Positions 9,721 to 21,420 are shown, counted from the first letter of the stretch. The stretch is DNA of 64,000 bases from Mesostigma viride (GCA_009746045.1 RPFO01001752.1:59728-123727); one strand, 5' to 3'. A program made the numbers and translations. Notes: generated by a model not told the origin, from the letters alone.

Positions 9721-9999
9721 CATGTCTCAACATGTTTGTAGTTGGTGTCTCGGTGTCTCAGAAACTCGTGGTCCGCATTGAGTGGGTGTCACGGTGTCAC
9801 GACATCTGATTGGCCCGGTTCAGATTCGCCCCAAATTAAAAAAAAAAAAAAACGAATTAAAAAAAAATTAAAAAAAAAACGAATCTGAACCGGGCCAATC
9901 AGATGTCGTGACACCGTGACACCCACTCAATGCGGACCACGAGTTTCTGAGACACCGAGACACCAACTACAAACCAACTACAAACATGTCGAGACACCG
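9721..9999. repeat. Foldback with about 100-bp arms and an A-rich loop
   Basis: The left arm (about 9731-9828, ending CCCGGTTCAGATTCG) is the reverse complement of the right arm (9880 to about 9990, starting CGAATCTGAACCGGG) with very few differences. The right arm has one extra ACCAACTACAA-type duplication. The 51-bp loop is almost all A with two GAATT-like interruptions. Each arm carries one or two GTGACACC 8-mers in opposite orientation. It resembles a MITE or a nested internal foldback of the 4310-11211 element. Confidence 0.85.
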
Positions 10000-10239
10000 T
10001 GACACCGTGCGCTTTCACCCCGAATTCACGAGAGCGGCAGCGATGGTGATCGCTGCCAAATGAGGTAACATGGGCTAAACAACTCGGGCAGACCGGGCTG
10101 GCGTGACATCCCGGTCTGCCATGTTTTATTCCCCACCACACATGGCGTGGGGATCTACGTTTGCCATCTGCCAACGTAGAAATAGATGGGGAGGGGGGGG
10201 GACAAATGATGTTTGCAACATTGCCCAGTTGACATAGCC
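10000..10239. other. Short spacer with small inverted repeats, no gene
   Basis: Contains GTGACACC at 9999-10006, small imperfect hairpins (GGCAGACCGGG against CCCGGTCTGCC) and an ATCTACGTTTG/CCAACGTAGA stem, then a G run before the next ORF. Confidence 0.4.
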
Positions 10240-10617
10240 ATGGCGAGACCCGGCGTTTTCATGGAGCCCAGTGCGGGGGCGCTGGGTTGGCAGGTTTTGG
10301 GAATGTTCTTCTTGCTATTACTCCTGGGCGTCGTCGTGTTCAATATGATGGCGAGGCGCGGGGTCCGGTTATCTGCAGCCGCCGTGTTGGCGAAATGCAC
10401 CCAGGATTCGTCCTTGGCTGCGGCACTTTGCAGGGACTGGGACTGTGGTTGTGGCCGCCATTGTTTGAGAAGCGTGCATTTCGAGGAGCTCAGGACGATG
10501 AGGACCGACATGTGGTCTAAGAAGCCTGCGGATCGGAAAGAGTTTATAAAGAACCAGCTTTTTCAGGCCGGCCAGCGAGAAACTGAAATCCCGGCAAGTG
10601 ATTTCATGACAAAGTGA
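10240..10617 (+). CDS. 125-aa ORF with membrane segment and transposon-type Cys motif
   Basis: The ATG at 10240 sits in a good context (GCCATGG); the frame also runs a few codons upstream without another ATG. The product has a hydrophobic segment near residues 18-40 (VLGMFFLLLLLGVVVFNMMA), then DWDCGCGRHCLRSVHFEEL and RTDMWSKKPADRKEFIKNQL. A C-x-C-x3-C motif followed by an 'R..W....ER..F....L' helix resembles the N-terminal region of uncharacterised transposon-encoded proteins in plants, algae and invertebrates. I judge this from memory of the pattern only. The ORF ends TGA and may be one exon of a larger gene. It lies inside the candidate 4310-11211 element. Confidence 0.35.
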   Translation: MARPGVFMEPSAGALGWQVLGMFFLLLLLGVVVFNMMARRGVRLSAAAVLAKCTQDSSLAAALCRDWDCGCGRHCLRSVHFEELRTMRTDMWSKKPADRKEFIKNQLFQAGQRETEIPASDFMTK

Positions 10618-10899
10618 TTTTGATGGTTGCTTGCATGCATATTAAGTGAGACAACTATTCCTGGACGCATGGCGTGCCAACATATATAAGTTGTTACCAG
10701 ATATTAATCACATGCCCTATTGAAGCGACGTTGGACCGCATAAACGAGGAATGGCTGAACTTGTCATGACCCGGCAAGGTACCTACACGCACAACAAGAA
10801 TACATCAACATGAGACGATATATGGTGAGATGACCGAGATGTATGGAGAAATGAATGTCTCTACTAGGATTATTATGAAGGTGTATACGTGGTATTTGC
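10618..10899. other. No gene seen
   Basis: AT-rich sequence with no repeat or convincing frame, between the 125-aa ORF and the inverted GTGACACC array. Confidence 0.4.
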
Positions 10900-11091
10900 G
10901 GTGTCACGGTGTCACGGTGTCACGGTGTCACGGTGTCACGGTGTCACGGTGTCAGAAGCATAGGTAAAACTTGCAATGACCCATTGAATACATCATCCCC
11001 ATTAATAATCACTGCATACCTGCAAAGATGTGTGTTTATATGCATTTTGAGGTGTCACGGTGTCACGGTGTCACGATGTCACGGTGTCACG
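10900..11091 (-). repeat. Inverted GTGACACC arrays
   Basis: GGTGTCAC arrays at 10900-10954 (about seven copies) and 11051-11091 (five, one with a substitution), opposite in direction to the array at 4425-5133. They form the inner part of the right arm of the candidate element. Confidence 0.95.
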
Positions 11092-11179
11092 GGTCCTATG
11101 AACTTCCCCTTCCTCAGAGACTTAAGTGGAAACTTTAAATTCAATAAAATACAACTTTTCAAAATGAACTACAAATTGC

Positions 11180-11211
11180 GTGTTCTAGTACAAATCCAGA
11201 CGAGCTTAGGG
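11180..11211 (-). repeat. Right 32-bp terminal inverted repeat
   Basis: Perfect inverted match to 4310-4341. Confidence 0.8.
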
Positions 11212-11296
11212 GTTGTGTTTGCAATTATTGTGTTTGCTCAAATGCAGGATTGACGAGCGCCACACAAAATTTGCATAAGAGGCTACCGGTACCTCT

Positions 11297-11445
11297 ACGT
11301 AGCATAGATGATCGATCTGGACTTGGCAAAACAGGTTATAATGCCGATCATCTATGCTACAGGTCGATTCTCTATGCTACAGGCGTAAAAAAACAGGTTA
11401 TTAGGCCGATCATCTATGCTACATGTCGATCATCTATGCTACAGG
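11297..11445. repeat. Cluster of CGATCATCTATGCTAC repeats in both orientations
   Basis: One inverted copy (11299-11314) and four direct copies (11345-11360, 11365-11380 with one change, 11407-11422, 11427-11442). A 60-bp block with AAACAGGTTAT is itself duplicated. The cluster can form alternative hairpins. Confidence 0.85.
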
Positions 11446-11482
11446 CCTATACACGGACTGTTTCGGAATAGCTGAGGCCACT

Positions 11483-12025
11483 AATACGAACCACGCTCCA
11501 CTTCGGTCTACTACAGCTGCCACACGCTAAGTGTCGGCGCTTGGTATGTGCTGTATGGAGTGGCGTGATCCACAACGTCGTTGTGGATCACGCACTACTT
11601 TCAGTACATTACCGCGGTTTACTGGACCGAAGGTGGGTCCTCTACACAAAAGGAGGGTCCTCTATCATATAGCCCCGTTTGTTAGTAAGATGGTGGGGTG
11701 GGTCCTCTACAAGAAAGGATGGTCCTCTATATAAATGATAATACGAACCACGCTCCACTTCGGTCTACTACAGCTGCCACACGCTAAGTGTCGGCGCTTG
11801 GTATGTGCTGTATGGAGTGGCGTGATCCACAACGTCGTTGTGGATCACGCACTACTTTCAGTACATTACCGCGGTTTACTGGACCGAAGGTGGGTCCTCT
11901 ACACAAAAGGAGGGTCCTCTATCATATAGCCCCGTTTGTTAGTAAGATGGTGGGGTGGGTCCTCTACAAGAAAGGATGGTCCTCTATCATATAGCCCCGT
12001 TTGTTAGTAAGATGGTGGGGTGGGT
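11483..12025 (+). repeat. 257-bp direct duplication with 31-bp palindromes
   Basis: The block beginning AATACGAACCACGCTCCAC at 11483 is repeated at 11740, almost without change. A third, 66-bp partial copy (ATCATATAGCCCCGTTTG to GGTGGGGTGGGT) follows. Each full copy contains a palindrome (11563-11593 and 11820-11850) with 15-bp arms starting GCGTGATCCACAACG around one central base. GGTCCTCTA recurs several times. Confidence 0.9.
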
Positions 12026-12159
12026 GTCGGACGGCCGAGTAGAGGTCACGGAGTAAGGAACCAATCCATGTTCGGTTTGAAACTGACCACGTGTTGTTAC
12101 TGGTTGATAGAGGCGGGCCGGGTGTTCAGAGACATTGTTACGGCAAGTAACATACTGTA
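12026..12159. other. Bridge between the duplication and the 728-bp array
   Basis: Single-copy sequence within this window. The array begins abruptly at CCGTCCGTCAG (12160). Confidence 0.5.
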
Positions 12160-15100
12160 CCGTCCGTCAGATTCCTCACTTTTTGCCAGCAACCGCCAAA
12201 TACCTCTTGAATCGGTCCTCTCCTCGCCGTTTTCCTCGCCAATTTCCCTCGTCCGGCCCAAACGCCTAGGCCAATTTCAAGCTGAACTTGGCACGCATCG
12301 TCGTCGATAGCTACGGAGCTTAGAAACTCGGAGTTCTGGACCGTTACGCGCAGGTAACGGCCGTTTTAGTCTGTTTTACTGACTACTACTGTCGTCACGG
12401 GGTATTTGTTTGAGTTCCCGTCTTAGAAGAGTTTGGGTGCCGGACGCTACGCGGTGACAGGCCGCTAGAAAGCCTACGGACGCGATCTGCTGAAAGATTT
12501 TGTGGAAACAAATTGTGCGTTCGGATTTTTGCGCTACTCGTGTACGGACAACGTTTGCCGGAAGAGTTTGCGGAACAATTGGGCCGACCTAAAAGTAGTA
12601 TATAAGGGCAACAAGATCGGGGCTCCGCCCCCGAACCCCCGCTACTTGGCAGATTCTGTGCCTCAACGGCTTTTTGTGCCTCAACGGCGAGTACCAGCAC
12701 AGCCGTACACTCCCGCTTACACAGCCCGCCCACTAGCAAGACAGCCGAACCTGTACGGCCGGCCACAGCCTGTGATTCCATGGATTACGCCACGATTCCA
12801 TGCAAACTCATGGTGCCGGACGGTTTGCTGGCCTATTTTGGGAAGCCGGTGGCTGAACCGAACCGCAACTAAACCTGGTCTGTCAGTAGGTCAGGTCCGT
12901 CCGTCAGCTTTCTCGCTTTTTGCCAGCAACCGCCAAATACCCCTTGAATCGGTCCTCTCCTCGCCGTTTTCCTTGCCAATTTCCCTCGTCCGTTCCAAAC
13001 GCCTAGGCCAATTTCAAGCTCCACTCGAAACGCAAGGCTTCGGCGCTTAGCTACTCGGAAAAATTCACGGTTACGAGGAGGTTACGGCAGTTTCAACAAG
13101 AAACGCTTTTACTGATTGACGGTTGGCAGGTATTTGTTTGAGTTCCGTGTTGAGAAAAGTTTCGGCGCCAGACGCTACGCGGTGACAGGCCGCTAGAAAG
13201 CCTACGGCCGCGATCTGCGTAAAGATTTTGCGTAAACAAATTTGGCGTTCGGATTTTCGCGCTACTCGGGTACGGACAACGTTTGCCGGAAGAGTTTGCG
13301 GAACAAATGGCGCAGCCAAAAAGTAGTATAAAGGGCAACAAGATCGGGGGCTCCGCCCCCGAACCCCCGCTACTTGGCAGATTCTGTGCCTCAACGGCTT
13401 TTTGTGCCTCAACGGCGAGTACCAGCACAGCCGTACACTCCCGCTTACACAGCCCGCCCACTAGCAAGACAGCCGAACCTGTACGGCCGGCCACAGCCTG
13501 TGATTCCATGGATTACGCCACGATTCCATGCAAACTCATGGTGCCGGACGGTTTGCTGGCCTATTTTGGGAAGCCGGTGGCTGAACCGAACCGCAACTAA
13601 ACCTGGTCTGTCAGTAGGTCTGGTCCGTCCGTCAGCTTTCTCGCTTTTTGCCAGCAACCGCCAAATACCCCTTGAATCGGTCCTCTCCTCGCCGTTTTCC
13701 TTGCCAATTTCCCTCGTCCGTTCCAAACGCCTAGGCCAATTTCAAGCTCCACTCGGAACGCAAGGCTTTGGCGCTTAGCTACTTGGAAAATAAGACCGTT
13801 ATGCGGAGGTTACGGCAGTTTCAACAAGAAACGCTTTTACTGATTGACGGTTGGCAGGTATTTGTTTGAGTTCCGTGTTGAGAAAAGTTTCGGCGCCAGA
13901 CGCTACGCGGTGACAGGCCGCTAGAAAGCCTACGGCCGCGATCTGCGTAAAGATTTTGCGTAAACAAATTTGGCGTTCGGATTTTCGCGCTACTCGGGTA
14001 CGGACAACGTTTGCCGGAAGAGTTTGCGGAACAAATGGCGCAGCCAAAAAGTAGTATAAAGGGCAACAAGATCGGGGGCTCCGCCCCCGAACCCCCGCTA
14101 CTTGGCAGATTCTGTGCCTCAACGGCTTTTTGTGCCTCAACGGCGAGTACCAGCACAGCCGTACACTCCCGCTTACACAGCCCGCCCACTAGCAAGACAG
14201 CCGAACCTGTACGGCCGGCCACAGCCTGTGATTCCATGGATTACGCCACGATTCCATGCAAACTCATGGTGCCGGACGGTTTGCTGGCCTATTTTGGGAA
14301 GCCGGTGGCTGAACCGAACCGCAACTAAACCTGGTCTGTCAGTAGGTCAGGTCCGTCCGTCAGCTTTCTCGCTTTTTGCCAGCAACCGCCAAATACCCCT
14401 TGAATCGGTCCTCTCCTCGCCGTTTTCCTTGCCAATTTCCCTCGTCCGTTCCAAACGCCTAGGCCAATTTCAAGCTCCACTCGAAACGCAAGGCTTCGGC
14501 GCTTAGCTACTCGGAAAAATTCACGGTTACGAGGAGGTTACGGCAGTTTCAACAAGAAACGCTTTTACTGATTGACGGTTGGCAGGTATTTGTTTGAGTT
14601 CGGTGTTGAGAAAAGTTTCGGCGCCAGACGCTACGCGGTGACAGGCCGCTAGAAAGCCTACGGCCGCGATCTGCGTAAAGATTTTGCGTAAACAAATTTG
14701 GCGTTCGGATTTTCGCGCTACTCGGGTACGGACAACGTTTGCCGGAAGAGTTTGCGGAACAAATGGCGCAGCCAAAAAGTAGTATAAAGGGCAACAAGAT
14801 CGGGGGCTCCGCCCCCGAACCCCCGCTACTTGGCAGATTCTGTGCCTCAACGGCTTTTTGTGCCTCAACGGCGAGTACCAGCACAGCCGTACACTCCCGC
14901 TTACACAGCCCGCCCACTAGCAAGACAGCCGAACCTGTACGGCCGGCCACAGCCTGTGATTCCATGGATTACGCCACGATTCCATGCAAACTCATGGTGC
15001 CGGACGGGTTGCTGGCCTATTTTGGGAAGCCGGTGGCTGAACCGAACCGCAACTAAACCTGGTATGTCAGCACGTCAGGTCCGTCCGTCAGATTCCTCAC

Positions 15101-18100
15101 TTTTTGCCAGCAACCGCCAAATACCACTTGAATCGGTCCTCTCCTCGCCGTTTTCCTCGCCAATTTCCCTCGTCCGGCCCAAACGCCTAGGCCAATTTCA
15201 AGCTGAACTTGGCACGCATCGTCGTCGATAGCTACGGAGCTTAGAAACTCGGAGTTCTGGACCGTTACGCGCAGGTAACGGCCGTTTTAGTCTGTTTTAC
15301 TGACTACTACTGTCGTCACGGGGTATTTGTTTGAGTTCCCGTCTTAGAAGAGTTTGGGTGCCGGACGCTACGCGGTGACAGGCCGCTAGAAAGCCTACGG
15401 ACGCGATCTGCTGAAAGATTTTGTGGAAACAAATTGTGCGTTCGGATTTTTGCGCTACTCGTGTACGGACAACGTTTGCCGGAAGAGTTTGCGGAACAAT
15501 TGGGCCGACCTAAAAGTAGTATATAAGGGCAACAAGATCGGGGGCTCCGCCCCCGAACCCCCGCTACTTGGCAGATTCTGTGCCTCAACGGCTTTTTGTG
15601 CCTCAACGGCGAGTACCAGCACAGCCGTACACTCCCGCTCACACAGCCCGCCCACTAGCAAGACAGCCGAACCTGTACGGCCGGCCACAGCCTGTGATCC
15701 CCTGGATTACGCCTCGATTCCATGCAAACTCATGGTGCCGGACGGTTTGCTGGCCTATTTTGGGAAGCCGGTGGCTGAACCGAACCGCAACTAAACCTGT
15801 TATGTCAGTACGTCAGATCCGTCCGTCAGCTTTCTCGCTTTTTGCCAGCAACCGCCAAATACCCCTTGAATCGGTCCTCTCCTCGCCGTTTTCCCTGCCA
15901 ATTTCCCTCGTCCGTTCCAAACGCCTAGGCCAATTTCAAGCTCAACTTGGCACGCATCGTTTTGGCTCGCTCCTACGCTGAGCTACTAAATGTATTAGAC
16001 CGTTACTCAGCCGTTACGTATATTTCCTCTAATGCTGGCGAAATTGGCTGGAGGTTGTTTGGCTACTCGTCTTAGAAGAGTTTGGGCGCCGGACGCTACG
16101 CGGTGACAGGCCGCTAGAAAGCCTACGGACACGATTTGCTGAAAGATTTTGTGGAAACAAATTTTGCGTTCCGATTTTCGCGCTACTAGTGTACGGACAA
16201 CGTTTGCCGGAAGAGTTTGCGGAAGAGTTTGCGCAGCCAAAAAGTAGTATAAAGGGCAACAAGATCGGGGGCTCCGCCCCCGAACCCCCGCTACTTGGCA
16301 GATTCTGTGCCTCAACGGCTTTTTGTGCCTCAACGGCGAGTACCAGCACAGCCGTACACTCCCGCTTACACAGCCCGCCCACTAGCAAGACAGCCGAACC
16401 TGTACGGCAGGCCACATCCTGTGATTCCATGGATTACGCCACGATTCCATGCAAATTCATGGTGCCGGACGGTTTGCTGGCCTATTTTGGGAAGCCGGTG
16501 GCTGAACCGAACCGCAACTAAACCTGGTATGTCAGCACGTCAGGTCCGTCCGTCAGCTTTCTCGCTTGTTGCCAGCAACCGCCAAATACCCCTTGAATCG
16601 GTCCTCTCCTCGCCGCTTTCCTTGCCAATTTCCCTCGTCCGTTCCAAACGCCTAGGCCAATTTCAAGCTCAACTCGGAACGCAAGGCTTTGGCGCTTAGC
16701 TACTCGGAAAAATTCACGGTTACGAGGAGGTTACGGCCGTTTCTAGTCGAAACGCTTTTACTGATTGACGGTTGGCAGGTATTTGTTTGAGTTCCGTGTT
16801 GAGAAAAGTTTGGGCGCCAGACGCTACGCGGTGACAGGCCGCTAGAAAGCCTACGGATGGGATCTGCGTAAAGATTTTGCGGAAACAAATTGCGCGTTCG
16901 GATTTTTGCGCTACTTGGGTACGGACAACGTTTGCCGGAAGAGTTTGCGGAACAATTGGCGCAGCCAAAAAGTAGTATAAAGGGCAACAAGATCGGGGGC
17001 TCCGCCCCCGAACCCCCGCTACTTGGCAGATTCTGTGCCTCAACGGCTTTTTGTGCCTCAACGGCGAGTACCAGCACAGCCGTACACTCCCGCTTACACA
17101 GCCCGCCCACTAGCAAGACAGCCGAACCTGTACGGCCGGCCACAGCCTGTGATTCCATGGATTACGCCACGATTCCATGCAAACTCATGGTGCCGGACGG
17201 TTTGCTGGCCTATTTTGGGAAGCCGGTGGCTGAACCGAACCGCAACTAAACCTGGTCTGTCAGTAGGTCAGGTCCGTCCGTCAGCTTTCTCGCTTTTTGC
17301 CAGCAACCGCCAAATACCCCTTGAATCGGTCCTCTCCTCGCCGTTTTCCTTGCCAATTTCCCTCGTCCGTTCCAAACGCCTAGGCCAATTTCAAGCTCCA
17401 CTCGAAACGCAAGGCTTCGGCGCTTAGCTACTCGGAAAAATTCACGGTTACGAGGAGGTTACGGCAGTTTCAACAAGAAACGCTTTTACTGATTGACGGT
17501 TGGCAGGTATTTGTTTGAGTTCCGTGTTGAGAAAAGTTTCGGCGCCAGACGCTACGCGGTGACAGGCCGCTAGAAAGCCTACGGCCGCGATCTGCGTAAA
17601 GATTTTGCGTAAACAAATTTGGCGTTCGGATTTTCGCGCTACTCGGGTACGGACAACGTTTGCCGGAAGAGTTTGCGGAACAAATGGCGCAGCCAAAAAG
17701 TAGTATAAAGGGCAACAAGATCGGGGGCTCCGCCCCCGAACCCCCGCTACTTGGCAGATTCTGTGCCTCAACGGCTTTTTGTGCCTCAACGGCGAGTACC
17801 AGCACAGCCGTACACTCCCGCTTACACAGCCCGCCCACTAGCAAGACAGCCGAACCTGTACGGCCGGCCACAGCCTGTGATTCCATGGATTACGCCACGA
17901 TTCCATGCAAACTCATGGTGCCGGACGGTTTGCTGGCCTATTTTGGGAAGCCGGTGGCTGAACCGAACCGCAACTAAACCTGGTCTGTCAGTAGGTCAGG
18001 TCCGTCCGTCAGCTTTCTCGCTTTTTGCCAGCAACCGCCAAATACCCCTTGAATCGGTCCTCTCCTCGCCGTTTTCCTTGCCAATTTCCCTCGTCCGTTC

Positions 18101-18447
18101 CAAACGCCTAGGCCAATTTCAAGCTCCACTCGAAACGCAAGGCTTCGGCGCTTAGCTACTCGGAAAAATTCACGGTTACGAGGAGGTTACGGCAGTTTCA
18201 ACAAGAAACGCTTTTACTGATTGACGGTTGGCAGGTATTTGTTTGAGTTCCGTGTTGAGAAAAGTTTCGGCGCCAGACGCTACGCGGTGACAGGCCGCTA
18301 GAAAGCCTACGGCCGCGATCTGCGTAAAGATTTTGCGTAAACAAATTTGGCGTTCGGATTTTCGCGCTACTCGGGTACGGACAACGTTTGCCGGAAGAGT
18401 TTGCGGAACAAATGGCGCAGCCAAAAAGTAGTATAAAGGGCAACAAG
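12160..18447 (+). repeat. Tandem array of the 728-bp repeat (eight full units plus a partial first)
   Basis: Taking the end of CAAG as the unit border, units span 12616-13342, 13343-14070, 14071-14798, 14799-15536, 15537-16263, 16264-16991, 16992-17719 and 17720-18447 (727-738 bp), after a 456-bp partial unit. Each unit begins with a hairpin (CGGGGGC-TCC-GCCCCCG) and ends with AGTATAAAGGGCAACAAG or close to it. Sequence variants define at least three subtypes. One carries GCATCGTCGTCGATAGC (1-547, 12160-12615 and the 14799-15536 unit), one fills 15537-16263, and the rest are the common type. Open frames of 100-138 codons occur on both strands in every unit, in mutually exclusive frames, and are not taken as genes. 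Confidence 0.95.
13322..13342 (+). promoter_or_regulatory. TATA-like box plus CAAG, representative of the 728-bp units
   Basis: GTAGTATAAAGGGCAACAAG precedes the GC hairpin in nearly every unit (one subtype reads GTAGTATATAAGGGCAACAAG). The TATA-like core followed by GGG resembles plant-type RNA polymerase I start sites (TATAGTAGGGG) as well as ordinary TATA boxes. Whether it works as a promoter is inference. Confidence 0.3.
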
Positions 18448-18456
18448 AAAAAAGTG

Positions 18457-18486
18457 GGGGAGGGGGGGCGATAGCCCCCCCTCCCC
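18457..18486. other. GC hairpin with flipped loop
   Basis: Perfect 13-bp stem GGGGAGGGGGGGC with loop GATA. The equivalent hairpin in unit 2 (23345-23374) has the same stem and loop TATC, its reverse complement. Confidence 0.9.
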
Positions 18487-19478
18487 GACTTGAGAGGACG
18501 TGACTCGCCGCTAGCGGCCCAGAGGCCGATAGTCGACCTTCTGGGCGCCAACCGCACCGGCCCGCGCGACGCGCCAAGACCCTTCCACGGAGGACGCGCG
18601 AGCGGACGATTCCGACCGGGACGAACCGCCGCCGTGCGCCACGCGCAACGGACCCTTCCCCGTGAACACCGTGGAAGCTCTCCGACTAGCGTGAGATACT
18701 TGGAAATTTCGTCACGTTCGTATCGAAAATGAAATTTCTGACAAATTTGTCAGCTCGGACAGAACCACAATGAATTTCAGCATACCATTCGATACAACAA
18801 TGATATTTCGGCGTCGGATACTTGGAAATTTCGTTACGTTCGTATCGCCAGTGAAATTCTGACAAATTTTATCCTGAACTATTTCGCATCATAACATGAC
18901 TCCGTTGGGAGATCATCATGTAGCACTGGCTAACATATTCCCTTGCTGGATGGATGGAGGTAGGTGAAGAATTAAACCTTTTTGAATGACCTTATTTGTC
19001 TAATTGTAATTGCCTAGCACAGTCTACCTAGAGGAGGGCCCTGATTGGCACAATTGTGGCCATGTACGTAATTATGCTACATGTCGTACATGATCTCCCC
19101 ACTAGTCATGTTATAATTTAATTTCATTTTAATGCTAGCATGCCTTGTTGCATGCCCTCAAAGCTAAAATTGTTTATCACATGCAGAGAGAGCCCGCACA
19201 ATGAATTTCAGCGTACCATTCATTAATTAATTATACCATGCGATATACTTTACAGATATTTCGCTGTCAAATACTTCGAAATTTGGGTACTGCTTTTTGC
19301 AAGCCAGCCATAAGGACCAAACACTCCCATGCAAACTCCCATTTTCATCATTAATTAATATTCATTGAGTGGCAATCCTTTCATTCCTTTGTTCACACAT
19401 GCACCATCCGTCATTCCCATTATTAAATTGAAAAAATTAAAACATAGCATGACTCCGTGGTGCCCACTATGACTTCAT

Positions 19479-21420
19479 GGGGGGGGGCTGGCATGCTTGC
19501 GTGGGTGTGGGGGGGCCTCGCATGCGTGCGTGGGTGTGGGGGGGGCTTGCATGCGTGCGTGGGTGTGGGGGGGAGTGGCATGCATGCGTGGGTGTGGTGG
19601 GGGGCTGCCATGCATGCGTGGGGTTAGGAGGGGCTGGCACGCGTGTGTGGGTTCGTGGGGTGGCTGCCATGCGTGCGTGGGTGTGTGGGGTGGCTGGCAT
19701 GCGTACGTGGGTGTGGGGGGTGGCTGGCATGCATAAGTGGGTTTGTAATGGGCTGGCATGCGTGCGTGGGTTGGTGGGGTGGCTGGCATGCATGCGTGCA
19801 TGTGGGGGGTCGCTGGCATGCATGCGTGGGTTTGTGGGGTAGCTGGCATGCAGGCGTGGGTGTGGGAGGGGCTGGCATGCATGCGTGGGTGTGGGGGGTG
19901 GCTGGCATGCATGCCTGCATGTGGGGTGGGGCTGGCATGCGTGCGTGGGTGTGGGGGGGGCTCGCATGCGTGCGTGGGTGTGTGTGGGGGCTCGCATGCG
20001 TGCGTGGGTGTGGGGGGGAGTGGCATGCATGCGTGGGTGTGGTGGGGGGCTGCCATGCATGCATGGGGTTAGGGGGGGCTGGCACGCGTGTGTGGGTTGG
20101 TAGGGTGGCTGCCATGCGTGCGTGGGTGTGTGGGGTGGCTGGCATGCGTACGTGGGTGTGGGGGGTGGCTGGCATGCATAAGTGGGTTTGTGATGGGCTG
20201 GCATGCGTGCGTGGGTTGGTGGGGGGCTGCCATGCATGCGTGGGGTTAGGAGGGGCTGGCACGCGTGTGTGGGTTCGTGGGGTGGCTGCCATGCGTGCGT
20301 GGGTGTGTGGGGTGGCTGGCATGCGTACGTGGGTGTGGGGGGTGGCTGGCATGCATAAGTGGGTTTGTAATGGGCTGGCATGCGTGCGTGGGTTGGTGGG
20401 GTGGCTGGCATGCATGCGTGCATGTGGGGGGTCGCTGGCATGCATGCGTGGGTTTGTGGGGTAGCTGGCATGCAGGCGTGGGTGTGGGAGGGGCTGGCAT
20501 GCATGCGTGGGTGTGGGGGGTGGCTGGCATGCATGCCTGCATGTAGGGTGGGGCTGGCATGCGTGCGTGGGTGTGGGGGGGGCTCGCATGCGTGCGTGGG
20601 TGTGTGGGGGGCTCGCATGCGTGCGTGGGTGTGGGGGGGAGTGGCATGCATGCGTGGGTGTGGTGGGGGGCTGCCATGCATGCATGGGGTTAGGGGGGGC
20701 TGGCACGCGTGTGTGGGTTGGTAGGGTGGCTGCCATGCGTGCGTGGGTGTGTGGGGTGGCTGGCATGCGTACGTGGGTGTGGGGGGTGGCTGGCATGCAT
20801 AAGTGGGTTTGTGATGGGCTGGCATGCGTGCGTGGGTTGGTGGGGTGGCTGGCATGCATGCGTGCATGTGGGGGGTCGCTGGCATGCATGCGTGGGTTTG
20901 TGGGGTAGCTGGCATGCGGGCGTGGGTGTGGGAGGGGCTGGCATGCATGCGTGGGTGTGGGGGGTGGCTGGCATGCATGCCTGCATGTGGGGTAGGGCTG
21001 GCATGCGTGCGTGGGTGTGGGGGGGGCTGCCATGCGTGTGTCGGGGGGCTGGCATGCGTGGGTGGTTGGCGGGGGAGTGGCATGCATGCGTGGGTGTGGT
21101 GGGGAGCTGCCATGCATGCGTGGTTTTAAGGGGGGGCTGGCACGCGTGCGTGGGTTCGTGGGGTGGCTGCCATGCGTGCGTGGGGGTGGGGGGTGGCTGG
21201 CATGCGTAAGTGGCTGTGGGGGTTGCTGGAATGCATAAGTGGGTTGTGGGGTGGCTGGCATGCGTGCGTGGGTGTGGGGGTGGCTGGCATGCGTGCGTGG
21301 ATTGGTGGGGTGGCTGGCATGCATGCGGGCATGTGGGGGGTGGCTGGAATCCATGCGTGGGTTTGTGGGGTATAGCTAACATGTGTGCGTGGGTGTGGGA
21401 GGGGCTGGCATGCATGCGTT
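19479..21420 (+). repeat. G-rich minisatellite of unit 1
   Basis: About 70 monomers of 27-30 bp with GGCATGCRTGCGTGGG core and G runs up to nine. Because monomer lengths are often multiples of three, long open frames appear in several frames and both strands (548 and 576 codons here). These are satellite artefacts. Larger internal blocks are also repeated, for example 19600-20090 against 20240-20700. Confidence 0.97.

Larger units (their letters stand above)
4310..11211. mobile_element. Candidate 6.9-kb foldback-type element with tandem-repeat TIRs
   Basis: Positions 4310-4341 and 11180-11211 are perfect 32-bp inverted copies (starting CCCTAAGCTCGTCTGG inward). After 84 bp on the left and 89 bp on the right, both arms continue into arrays of the 8-mer GTGACACC pointing inward. 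That geometry, terminal inverted repeats followed by tandem repeats, is the layout of foldback transposons. Contents include a broken gene at 5.4-6.4 kb, a second foldback at 9.7-10.0 kb and a plus-strand ORF with a transposon-type Cys motif at 10.24 kb. No clear target-site duplication is visible next to the arms and no complete transposase was found, so it would be non-autonomous or decayed. The alternative is two independent insertions of one short element in opposite orientation. Confidence 0.45.

Noticed and set aside
12160-18447. Recurring 105-138-codon ORFs in each 728-bp unit
   Set aside because: They overlap on opposite strands and in different frames and are conserved only because the units are recent copies.
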